DNA of 64,000 nt, from contig JADKKI010000040.1 in assembly GCA_016720595.1 (NCBI GenBank), positions 3,218-67,217 of the forward strand, given 5' to 3'. The notes under the pieces were generated by a model. That model was not told the origin of the DNA. It was given only the letters and a program-made list of their open reading frames with translations, and searched no databases. Position 1 is the first letter of the stretch. Every line of letters begins with the position of its first letter. The DNA comes from Myxococcales bacterium (GTDB lineage Bacteria > Myxococcota_A > Polyangia > Haliangiales > Haliangiaceae). Below, one piece after another: positions 55,428 through 64,000 of the stretch. The translations under genes were made by a program, and so were the position numbers.

Positions 55428-58283
55428 GTGAGCCAGCGGGACATCGCCACCGTTCCCGAGACGGACGCCGAGACCGCGGCGACGCTCCCCTCGCGCCTGG
55501 GCCGCTTCGAGATCGTGAGGAGGCTGGGCGCCGGCGGGATGGGCGTGGTGTTCGAGGGTCGCGATGCGCTGCTCGGTCGCCGGGTCGCACTCAAGCTCCT
55601 GCATCCGTCGCGGCCGGGTGGGCAGCTCGCGCCAGCACGCCTGCTCCGCGAGGCGCAGGCGCTCGCACGGCTCACGCATCCGAATGTCGTCACCGTGTTC
55701 GAGGTCGGGCTCGCCGGCGAGAACCCGTTCATCGCGATGGAGCTGGTCCAGGGTGTCACCCTGCACGAGTGGATGCGCGAGCCACGAGAGTGGCGCGCCG
55801 TGCTCGACATCTTCATCTCGGTGGGTCGTGGGCTCGCGGCGGTCCACGAGCTCGGGTTGGTGCATCGCGACTTCAAGCCCTCGAACGTTCTCGTCGATGC
55901 GCGCGGCGTTCCCAAGCTCGGCGACTTCGGTCTCGTCGGTGTGAGCGACGAGTTCGAGGAGGAGGAGCGGAAGGTGCGGGAGCAGGTGAAGAAGCAGCGG
56001 GAGCAGGTCCGGACGCTTCGGAACGGGCAGGAGCAGGAGCCGCGCGAGGCAGTCGGGGAGCAGGAGACGATGGAGGCTCCCTCCGGGTCTGCCGGATCTG
56101 GTGGAGAGAAGCTGACCGAGACCGGCGGTGTGATGGGTACGCCCGCATACATGGCGCCGGAGCAGGCCGCCGGGATCCCGGTCGATGCACGTGCGGATCA
56201 ATACAGCTTCGCGAAGACGCTGCGAGAGGCGCTCCGGGATCCACTGCCCCCGGCACTCGAGACCGTCCTTGCGCGCGCCCTGTCCCTCGATCCCAACGAT
56301 CGCTTCGCGACGATGGAGCCTCTCCTCGACGAGCTCGAGCGTATCCGCCGAGGCAACCGGCGACGCTGGATCGCGCTCGGCGCGACGACGGCGGTTGTAG
56401 CTGCGGTGGCCGTTGCGTGGGGCTTCGGTCGCGCGCAGGCCACCACCGATGCCCCATGCCCCCGACCGACCGAGCGGGTCGGCGCCGTGTGGGGCACGAC
56501 CCGGCGCGCCGCGCTCGAAGCGCACCTCGGAGCGATCGACACGTTGTTCGGACGCCAGCGGTTCGCCGCCGCCGCGACCGTGTTCGATCGCGGCGCCGCG
56601 CGGTGGATGGACCTCCATGTCGACGCGTGCCAGCTCTCGCATGAGGGGCGCCAGTCCGATGCGCTGCTCGATCGCCGGATGGCTTGCCTCGATCGCTCAC
56701 TGTTCGAGATCGACGAGACCGTCGGTCTCATCGAGCGCGCCTCGAATCCGACCACACTCGACGAGGCGATGCGCGCGGTCGTGGGGCTTCCGACCCTCGA
56801 CGAGTGCGCCGACGTCGCAGCCCTGACCGAGAAGCTGCCGCGCCCGACAAACCCCTTGCAGCGGACGGAGGCAGACTCGATCGAGCGCGAGGCCGTCGAC
56901 ATCGACGTCGCGCTCCGCACTGGCGGTACACGCACCGGCGTGATCGAGCGGGCGCGTGCTGCGGTCGCCCGGGCTCGCTTGCTGGCATATCCCGAGACGC
57001 TCGCCCGCTCGCTCGGCAGCCTCGCGGCGATCCAGCTCGAGGACGAGGACGGTGCAGCGGCGATCGAGACGCTGCGCGAGGCGATCACGGCGGCCTCCGC
57101 GGCACACGACGATCGCGCGGTCGCCGAGCTGTGGTCGAAGCTGTTGATCGCATTCGTGCAACAGAAGCGAGCGAGCGAGGCGAACACGCTGGTGCCCGCG
57201 GCTGAGGCTGCGCTCGCACGGATCACCGCCCCGATCGAGATGAAGGTGCGCCTGCTCGACAGCAGGGCCCAGGTCGCGAGCGCCAGTGGGGACGTCCCGC
57301 ATGCGCAACAGCTGCTGGCCGAGGCGATGAAGCTCCTCGATCAGGGAGGTGCCGCCGCCCCCCAGTCCCCTCTCGTCCCGCTCCTGCTCGCGATCCGGCG
57401 GCGAACCGCGGCGACGTACGCGGCGGCCGACGAGTGGCCGCGCATGGTGGACGAGTACCGCGCGATCATCCCGCTCACCAACGCCCAGTTCGGACCCGAT
57501 CACCCGGTCGTGCTCCAGAGCCACTTCAACCTGGGCGTGGCCCTCCGCCACGTGCGCGACAACGAGGCCGCGCTCGTCGAGTTTCGAGAGGCCGCACGGA
57601 TCGGGGAGGCGCGGCTCGCACCCTCACCCAACCTCGCCGGGCTGATCGACGCGGTGGGCACCACGCTGATCCTGTTGCGGCGCTTCGACGAGGCGCAGGC
57701 CTACCTCGAGAAATCGCTCGCGATGGCGCGCGCGACGATGCCGGCCGGCGACGTGCGCCTGGCGGGTCAGATCGGCAACCTCGGCTCGGTGCTGATCGCG
57801 GCGAGGCGCTACGACGAGGCACAACGGGCGTTCGAGGAGCAGCTCGCCATCTACGAGAAGAACGGGCTCGCGAGCCAGGTGAACACGGCGAATGTTCTCT
57901 TCAACATCGCCAACACCCACTACCTGAAGAAGCATTGCGAGAATGCGTGGGCACCGCTCGAGCGGGCGTTGACGATCTATCAGACGATCAACGAGAAAGA
58001 TCACTACGACATCGACGGCACGTTCAACCTCCTCTCGCAGTGTCAGTATCAGACGAAGCAATGGGCCCCTGCCCTGCGCACCGCGGACCGCCTGCTCGGA
58101 ACGGTAGGGATCGATCCCACGTTCCACGCTGCCGCACGGTTCACGCACGCTCGCGCGCGTGCCGCGACTGGCGACGTCGCAGGTGGACAGGTGGAGGCCC
58201 GGGAGGCGCGCGCCGAGATGCTCAAGCTGGCGGGTGCGGAGGAGGCGATCGCGGAGGTCGACGCATGGCTGGCCCGGCTGTAA
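55428..58283 (+). CDS. Ser/Thr protein kinase with TPR tail
   Basis: 951 residues. Kinase domain 26-305: GAGGMGVV (34-41), K56, HRDFKPSN (146-153), DFG (166-168), APE (243-245). Between DFG and APE is a 60-residue insert of Glu/Lys/Gln helix (EEEERKVREQVKKQREQ..), unusual in an activation segment. The lobe after APE is shortened. One transmembrane helix at about 314-334 (WIALGATTAVVAAVAVA) splits the cytoplasmic kinase from a TPR-rich part (about 480-940, e.g. FNLGVALRHVRDNEAALVEF). GTG start with TACTAG 6 nt upstream. A neighbouring sigma-54 activator follows. Confidence 0.92.
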   Translation: MSQRDIATVPETDAETAATLPSRLGRFEIVRRLGAGGMGVVFEGRDALLGRRVALKLLHPSRPGGQLAPARLLREAQALARLTHPNVVTVFEVGLAGENPFIAMELVQGVTLHEWMREPREWRAVLDIFISVGRGLAAVHELGLVHRDFKPSNVLVDARGVPKLGDFGLVGVSDEFEEEERKVREQVKKQREQVRTLRNGQEQEPREAVGEQETMEAPSGSAGSGGEKLTETGGVMGTPAYMAPEQAAGIPVDARADQYSFAKTLREALRDPLPPALETVLARALSLDPNDRFATMEPLLDELERIRRGNRRRWIALGATTAVVAAVAVAWGFGRAQATTDAPCPRPTERVGAVWGTTRRAALEAHLGAIDTLFGRQRFAAAATVFDRGAARWMDLHVDACQLSHEGRQSDALLDRRMACLDRSLFEIDETVGLIERASNPTTLDEAMRAVVGLPTLDECADVAALTEKLPRPTNPLQRTEADSIEREAVDIDVALRTGGTRTGVIERARAAVARARLLAYPETLARSLGSLAAIQLEDEDGAAAIETLREAITAASAAHDDRAVAELWSKLLIAFVQQKRASEANTLVPAAEAALARITAPIEMKVRLLDSRAQVASASGDVPHAQQLLAEAMKLLDQGGAAAPQSPLVPLLLAIRRRTAATYAAADEWPRMVDEYRAIIPLTNAQFGPDHPVVLQSHFNLGVALRHVRDNEAALVEFREAARIGEARLAPSPNLAGLIDAVGTTLILLRRFDEAQAYLEKSLAMARATMPAGDVRLAGQIGNLGSVLIAARRYDEAQRAFEEQLAIYEKNGLASQVNTANVLFNIANTHYLKKHCENAWAPLERALTIYQTINEKDHYDIDGTFNLLSQCQYQTKQWAPALRTADRLLGTVGIDPTFHAAARFTHARARAATGDVAGGQVEAREARAEMLKLAGAEEAIAEVDAWLARL

Positions 58284-58289
58284 CCCGGC

Positions 58290-58295
58290 TATAGT
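58290..58295 (+). promoter_or_regulatory. Start-proximal -10 box TATAGT
   Basis: TATAGT ends 7 nt before the GTG at 58303, within the 19 bp between the kinase stop and the activator start. Confidence 0.5.
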
Positions 58296-58302
58296 CGCGG
58301 TC

Positions 58303-59793
<1,491 letters not shown>

Positions 59794-59805
59794 CCGAAAC
59801 TGCGT

Positions 59806-59830
59806 CGAGGCACCTTTGCAGGGTGCCTCG
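59806..59830. terminator. Hairpin between convergent genes
   Basis: CGAGGCACC-TTTGCAG-GGTGCCTCG: perfect 9-bp stem, 12 bp after the activator stop and 79 bp from the convergent stop at 59910. No T tract. Probable bidirectional terminator or processing hairpin. Confidence 0.55.
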
Positions 59831-59909
59831 TGCGCAACAGACCAGGAGCGAGTCGGGAGCCGTCTTCGTGAACTCTTTGGCGGAGCCGGCGAGGACGCTT
59901 CGAGGACGC

Positions 59910-60686
59910 TTAGAGGACGGTGATCGTGGGGAGGAACGACTGCATCGACGAGATGGCCGACTGCGCCGCCGCCTTGGTGGTGTACTGCTGGCTGGTGCCG
60001 ATGATCTGGCCGTTCTGCGCCGTCAGGTTGAAGTAGAAGCCACCCGCGGAGTTCTGCTTGACCGCGTAGTTGGCCGACTCCGTGCCCTCGGCCTGGACCG
60101 CGAAGGCGCCGTTGAACGCGGCGGCCTCGGTGGTGTACTGCTCCGACGACAGGACGATCTGGCCGTTCTTCGCGAACAGGTTGAAGCGGAACTTGCTGGT
60201 CGCCTCGTTGAACATCACCTCGACGCGGGCGCCGGTGGTGTTCGCGGCCTGCTTGTCGAGGTAGCTGTTGGTCGCCTTGACCGACGAGGTGACCGCGCGG
60301 GTCGCGTTCGACTTGGTGGAGTAGACCTGCGAGAACGCGATCGACTCGCCGTTGCCGGCCTTGAGGTGGAGGTTGTAGCCGGTCGCCGTCTTGTTGACCG
60401 CGTACTGCGCCGGGTCGACGCCGTTCTCGAGCACCGAGAGCGCGCCGTTGATGGCGCCGGTGCGCGACGTGTACGCCTCGGAGGTCAGGAGGATCGCGCC
60501 GTTGCCGCTCTTCAGGTGGAAGTGCCACTGGCCATCAGTCGCCTGCCAGAACGCGAGCTTGCCGGCCGAAGCGGCCTCGCCGTCGATCTCGCTGTCCTCG
60601 TCCGCGCCGACAGAGGCGCAGCCGACGGTGGCGACGGTGGAGAGGGAGAGGACGAGAGCGGCGATAAGCGAGTTGATGTTGCGCAT
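59910..60686 (-). CDS. DUF1508-repeat lipoprotein
   Basis: 258 residues. Lipoprotein signal MRNINSLIAALVLSLSTVATVGC (lipobox TVGC). Four YegP/DUF1508 units (about 40-90, 92-145, 150-205, 205-258) repeat patterns such as FHLKSGNGAILLTSEAY and NLHLKAGNGESIAFS: each an antiparallel beta hairpin plus helix. Function of the family is unknown. The codon and residue usage (Asn, Ser, Gln rich) differs from its neighbours and the 5' region is unusually AT-rich, so acquisition or strong regulation is possible. Confidence 0.85.
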   Translation of the reverse strand: MRNINSLIAALVLSLSTVATVGCASVGADEDSEIDGEAASAGKLAFWQATDGQWHFHLKSGNGAILLTSEAYTSRTGAINGALSVLENGVDPAQYAVNKTATGYNLHLKAGNGESIAFSQVYSTKSNATRAVTSSVKATNSYLDKQAANTTGARVEVMFNEATSKFRFNLFAKNGQIVLSSEQYTTEAAAFNGAFAVQAEGTESANYAVKQNSAGGFYFNLTAQNGQIIGTSQQYTTKAAAQSAISSMQSFLPTITVL

Positions 60687-60862
60687 GTTGATGACCGCAA
60701 CAAATACAAGCTTCGGGCCACCTGTAGGTGCTCCTACCTACTTGAAATCATTCACTGGCTAGTCGAGTTTCCATGTCGTATGAGCAACATTAGTTGCAAG
60801 AATGCAACTCGAATTGTCGAACGACAGCTTATCCACAGATCCTGTGGAGGGGATCGACCGCG
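60687..60862. promoter_or_regulatory. AT-rich regulatory region with hairpins
   Basis: This 176-bp gap upstream of the DUF1508 gene is the most AT-rich part of the window. It holds CACCTGTAGGTG (60719-60730), GTAGGT-GCTCCT-ACCTAC (60724-60741), GTTGCA-AGAA-TGCAAC (60793-60808) and TCCACAG-ATC-CTGTGGA (60832-60848). The last includes TTATCCACA (60829-60837), a perfect DnaA-box sequence. It also forms the 3' end of the HD gene transcript. Confidence 0.55.
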
Positions 60863-61468
60863 CTAGCTGGACGCGGTCTGGGCGCGGGCGAGGTTGGCCC
60901 GGGCCGGTGCCTCGAGCTTCGCCCGGAAGTGGTCCGACAAGTAGATGTGCTCGCTCGCGAGGAGCGCCGCCAAGAATCGGCGACGGCCCGCGAGGTACTG
61001 CGCGCGGGGCACCGCCTGGTACTCCAGTGCCACGCCCCGATCGTAGGCGTCGAACCGCGCGGGCTCGGCGCCGAGGATCGCCATGTCGCAGTCGACGAAC
61101 AGCGCGGCATCGTGATCGAGCCGCATGGGATCGTTGCCGCCGTGGTGGGCGGTGAGCTCGATCAGCTCCGCGATCAGCGCGAGGTCGAGATCGCGCGCTG
61201 GAAGGTGGCGCGCGATCAGCTGGGTCGCGAGCTCGGCGCTCCGTGCTTCGTTGTCCGTGCGCCCGGGCTCGTACACCGCGTCGTGCAGGAGCAACGCGAG
61301 GAACACCTCGCGAGGGTGCTGCCAGCCTGGCCCGGCGGCGACCTCGTGGTAGCGCTGCACGACCTCCTCGACGTGCGTCCAGTCGTGATACGCGCGGCCC
61401 GGAGAGGCGTATGCCGCGACCAGCGCGTCCCAGAAGGCAGGAGGAAGTGCGAGCGGCGCTGGGAGCAT
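60863..61468 (-). CDS. HD domain phosphohydrolase-like protein
   Basis: 201 residues. HD-superfamily metal-dependent hydrolase: HDWTHVEEV (first His), LLLHDAVYE (HD), ELTAHHGG (His) and FVDCDMAILG (last Asp) give the ligands. It is related to predicted metal-dependent phosphohydrolases that act on nucleotides; the substrate is unknown. No signal peptide. ATG 61468 lies 4 bp from the stop of the LolC/E gene, so they are in one operon. Confidence 0.88.
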   Translation of the reverse strand: MLPAPLALPPAFWDALVAAYASPGRAYHDWTHVEEVVQRYHEVAAGPGWQHPREVFLALLLHDAVYEPGRTDNEARSAELATQLIARHLPARDLDLALIAELIELTAHHGGNDPMRLDHDAALFVDCDMAILGAEPARFDAYDRGVALEYQAVPRAQYLAGRRRFLAALLASEHIYLSDHFRAKLEAPARANLARAQTASS

Positions 61469-61472
61469 GGGG

Positions 61473-62874
61473 TCAGTCGTACCGCAGACCTTCGACCGGT
61501 CGCAGGCTCGAGGCCGCAGACGCCGGGACGACGGTCGCGAACACGCTGATCACCATCGTGATGCCGGCGACGAGCAACACCTCGAGCGGCCGCACCTCGA
61601 TCGGCAGGCGATCGATCAAGTAGACCTTCGGATCGAGGTGATAGCCGTACGAGCTCATCACGTAACAGATGGCGAGACCGACGGCGACACCGATGAACGT
61701 GCCGACCCCGCCGATCGCGAGGCCGACGACCTGGAACACCTGCGCCACCGAGCGCGAGGTGCCGCCCATCGACTTGAGGATCGCGATCTCGCGGGTCTTG
61801 TCGGTGACCATCATCGTCAGCGCCGACACCATGTTGACGGCGGCGACCACGATGATCAGCGTCAGGATGATCACCAGCGCGAGCTTCTGGAGGTTGAGCG
61901 CCGTGAACAGGTTGTGATTGAGCTCGTACCAGTCCTGGACCTGGTAGGGCGGCCCTCCGAGGGCCTTCTCGAGACGTGCGGCGATGTCCTCCGCGCGGTC
62001 GACGTCCTTGACCTTGAGCTCGACGCCCATCACCTGATCGCCCCGGCCGACCAGCTCCTGGGTCTCCTTGAGTGCCGTGTACATCAGGCGACGGTCGTAC
62101 TCGTCGAACCCGCTGTAGAAGATGCCGGTGACGTGGAACTTGCGCGTGCGCGGCGCGCTCGACTTGGCGCGCCAGGTGTCGAAGTCGATGTTCGACAGCG
62201 GCACCACGACGGTGACGTCGTCGCCGGTCTTGGCCTTGAGCTTGTGCGCGAGCTCCTTGCCCATGATGATCGGCGGCAGCTCGCCGGGCCCGGGCTCGTG
62301 GGCCAGGCTGGCGACCGAGCCGCCCGGCAGCATGTGCTTCTCGAGATCGAGCACCCCGCCGACCAGCGTGGGATCGATGCCCTTGATCGCCACGCCCGAC
62401 AGCTCGCCCTTGCCGCGGGTGACCAGCATCTCCGCGAAGATGAACGGCTGAACCGCGAGCACATCCGGATCGATGTTCCGCGCGGTGTCCATCACGTCCC
62501 GGTACTCGGCGAACGTCGCCTGGGACTTGAGGACGATCACGTGCGCGTTGACGCCGAGGACCTTGTCCCGGAACTGCTTCTGAAACCCGGTGGTGACGGC
62601 GAGCACGATCGTCAGGGCGGCCACCCCGAGCGCCACGCCGAGGACCGACACGCTCGTGAACACGCTGAACAGGCTGAGCAGCCCGAACACCGCCGTCGAG
62701 ATCAGGCCGATCACGAACGCGAGCACTCCCGCGGGTATTGCCCGGGCTCCCGACCTGGAGCACCACGAGGCCGAGGATCGTGACCAGCAGCGAGCCGCCG
62801 GCCATGCCCAGCATCATGGGATCGCGCTTGCCTCCATAGAGGTAACGCCAACCGATACGAGCTTCGTAACGCAC
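61473..62874 (-). pseudogene. LolC/LolE-type ABC permease, one apparent frameshift
   Basis: MacB/LolC-type permease, which extracts lipoproteins from the inner membrane. The C-terminal frame (from 62726) has the FtsX-like core: SVSVLGVALGVAALTIVLAV, a large periplasmic domain, then three helices and SLRPVEGLRYD. The N-terminal start [19 protein letters not shown] (GTG 62872-62874) lies in another frame that reads [14 protein letters not shown]. The two join if one base of CCCGGG at 62741-62746 is removed, leaving about 466 residues. No LolD is present in the window. Either an indel error or a damaged gene. Confidence 0.8.
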
Positions 62875-62985
62875 GAGGGAGGTCGGAGAGTGCCTTGGAC
62901 CCGACCAATCTCCAAACCGCAGGGCGCAGGGATCGATTCCCGGGATCCGGAGCGGCCAAGGGATCGGAATGCCGAGGAAACTTAC

Positions 62986-63007
62986 AAACAGTCTTGACTG
63001 ACTGTTT
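62986..63007. promoter_or_regulatory. Operator and -35 for the TetR gene
   Basis: AAACAGTC-TTGACT-GACTGTTT: perfect 8-bp arms around the -35 hexamer TTGACT. A TetR dimer here would block RNA polymerase. A weak -10 (TACACC) follows after 17 bp at 63017-63022, and a second palindrome GGGCGG-TACA-CCGCCC (63011-63026) covers it. Autoregulation is inferred. Confidence 0.7.
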
Positions 63008-63030
63008 CTTGGGCGGTACACCGCCCGTGG

Positions 63031-63702
63031 ATGCCCGAGCCGGTTCGTGCGCCGAGGACCCAGCAGCAGCGCCGCGACGAGACGCGGCGCTCCCTGCTCG
63101 ACGCTGCCGTCGAGAGCTTGATCGAGGTCGGCTTCGCACGGACCACCACGCTCGAGGTCCAGCGCCGGGCCGAGGTCTCCCGGGGCGCCCTGCTCCACCA
63201 CTTTCCTTCCAAGGCCGAGCTGCTGGTCGCCGCGATCGCCCACCTGGCCGAGATGCGCGCCCGCGAGCTCAAGCAGCTCGCCGGCGTGCTCCCCGAGGAA
63301 GGCGCGGGCCGCGTGCGCACGAACGCCGTGATCGGCCTGCTCTGGCAGTGCTTCTCCGGACCGTTCTTCCAGGTCACGATGGAGCTCCGCACCGCCGCCC
63401 GCACCGATCCCGAGCTCCGGCCCGTGCTGGTGGTCGCCGAGCGTCAGCTGCGCGATCGGATCTTCGCGCAGGCCCGCACCTTGTTCGGCAAGGACGTGGC
63501 CGAGCACCCGGGCCTCGAGCGCGCGCTCGATCTCACCCTGCAGCTGATGATCGGGGCGGCGATGAGCGGCGTCCTCCACAAGGACGAGGCGCGGCTCGAG
63601 GACCTGATCGACGACTGGAAGACGCTGTTTCCGACCGTGCTGGCCAACGCCGGTGTGGCCGTGGCGAAACGAAGCAAAGTGACCAAGAAAGGCGAACGAT
63701 GA
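63031..63702 (+). CDS. TetR family transcriptional regulator
   Basis: 223 residues. N-terminal HTH (about 16-62: [45 protein letters not shown]) typical of TetR; the ligand-binding helical domain follows. It likely represses its own gene and the SDR gene through the operator at 62986. The ATG at 63031 is 23 bp after the operator. The stop overlaps the ATG of the next gene by ATGA. Confidence 0.92.
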   Translation: MPEPVRAPRTQQQRRDETRRSLLDAAVESLIEVGFARTTTLEVQRRAEVSRGALLHHFPSKAELLVAAIAHLAEMRARELKQLAGVLPEEGAGRVRTNAVIGLLWQCFSGPFFQVTMELRTAARTDPELRPVLVVAERQLRDRIFAQARTLFGKDVAEHPGLERALDLTLQLMIGAAMSGVLHKDEARLEDLIDDWKTLFPTVLANAGVAVAKRSKVTKKGER

Positions 63703-64000
63703 GCAAGGAACTCCGGTTTGATGGAAAGGTCGCACTCGTAACCGGCGCTGGTGGTGGCCTCGGCCGCTCGCACGCGCTCTTGCTTGCCGCTCGCGGCGCG
63801 AAGGTCGTGGTCAACGACCTCGGCGGCAGCTTCACCGGCGATGGCAAGTCGTCGTCCGCGGCCGACAAGGTCGTGGCCGAGATCAAGGAGGCCGGCGGTC
63901 AGGCCGTGGCCAACTACGATTCCGTCGAGGACGGCGACAAGATCATCAAGACGGCGGTCGACGCCTTCGGCCGCATCGACATCATCATCAACAACGCCGG
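63699..64000 (+). CDS. Short-chain dehydrogenase/reductase, partial
   Basis: The window ends after about 100 residues. The N-terminus [22 protein letters not shown] carries the Rossmann TGxxxGxG motif, then VVVNDLGG, an Asp pair that prefers NAD(H), and IIINNAG. The [24 protein letters not shown] segment resembles the dehydrogenase part of peroxisomal multifunctional enzyme-type SDRs (3-hydroxyacyl-CoA). Coupled to the TetR regulator, which suggests inducible lipid or steroid-type metabolism. Confidence 0.87.
   Translation, partial: MSKELRFDGKVALVTGAGGGLGRSHALLLAARGAKVVVNDLGGSFTGDGKSSSAADKVVAEIKEAGGQAVANYDSVEDGDKIIKTAVDAFGRIDIIINNA

Noticed and set aside
53580..56642. A 1020-codon minus-strand frame
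   Set aside because: Antisense to the J-like and kinase genes, with random Arg/His-rich composition.
60829..60837. Replication origin
   Set aside because: Only one DnaA box, no cluster and no dnaA/dnaN or gid genes nearby.

Overview
This is a 64 kb window of very GC-rich bacterial chromosome. The organism is most likely a member of the Myxococcota (myxobacteria), possibly a Kofleriaceae/Haliangium-type lineage. Support comes from many lipoproteins, two proteins with MYXO-CTERM-like tails (C, small linker, hydrophobic helix, Arg cluster), a TIGR02266-type PilZ protein, DUF4388-type and receiver-like proteins, Ser/Thr kinases (one with TPRs), two sigma-54-type activators and a PilT ATPase. The phylum is an inference from gene content; the family is only a guess. 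No rRNA, tRNA, insertion-sequence transposase or CRISPR array was seen.

Layout. 1-969: no credible gene; heptamer repeats, a 39-41 bp perfect inverted repeat and a 74 bp tandem repeat. 970-6788 (minus): kinase, GH31 glycosidase and two lipoproteins in one run. 6809-11863 (plus): lipoprotein hydrolase, SirB1-type protein, Fe-S CCG protein, LPMO-like protein and a frameshifted lipoprotein. 11873-15438 (minus): lipoprotein, MOSC protein, GST and an FHA-GAF-AAA regulator, divergent from a DUF4388 coiled-coil protein (15500-18257, frameshifted). 18287-25625: a lipoprotein, pyrE, glutamate-cysteine ligase, a PilZ protein with a very long acidic tail, a WxxGxW-repeat protein and a HEAT-like lipoprotein. 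25629-33865: alaS, a secreted protein, a Lys/Glu-repeat beta-barrel protein overlapping pilT, and a zinc-ribbon protein coupled to a response regulator. 33866-37314: accessory region with a C-homopolymer stretch, mosaic repeats carrying a 59-nt hairpin, and an HNH endonuclease gene flanked by matching palindromes. 37315-47322: lipid kinase, then recC-recB-recD, with a 29 bp inverted repeat between recB and recD. 47453-55298: Uma2 nuclease-like protein, small Cys protein, GIDE-like membrane protein, M1-like peptidase, plant-type enoyl-ACP reductase, MYXO-CTERM zincin-like protein, esterase and a J-like/TPR protein. 55428-62874: kinase-TPR protein, sigma-54 activator, DUF1508 lipoprotein, HD protein and a frameshifted LolC/E permease. 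62986-64000: a TetR regulator with an obvious operator, coupled to a short-chain dehydrogenase that runs off the window.

How the genes work together. RecC, RecB and RecD should form the recombination nuclease/helicase. The TetR/SDR pair is probably an autoregulated lipid-metabolism unit. Much of the rest is signalling (kinases, FHA, PilZ, receiver, sigma-54 activators) and envelope lipoproteins. Many genes show a TAnnnT -10-like box only 6-9 nt before the start codon, which suggests leaderless mRNAs; this helped choose several starts. The HNH gene is the clear exception, with a strong Shine-Dalgarno. Three genes are each interrupted by one apparent extra base in a short homopolymer, so the draft may contain indel errors.
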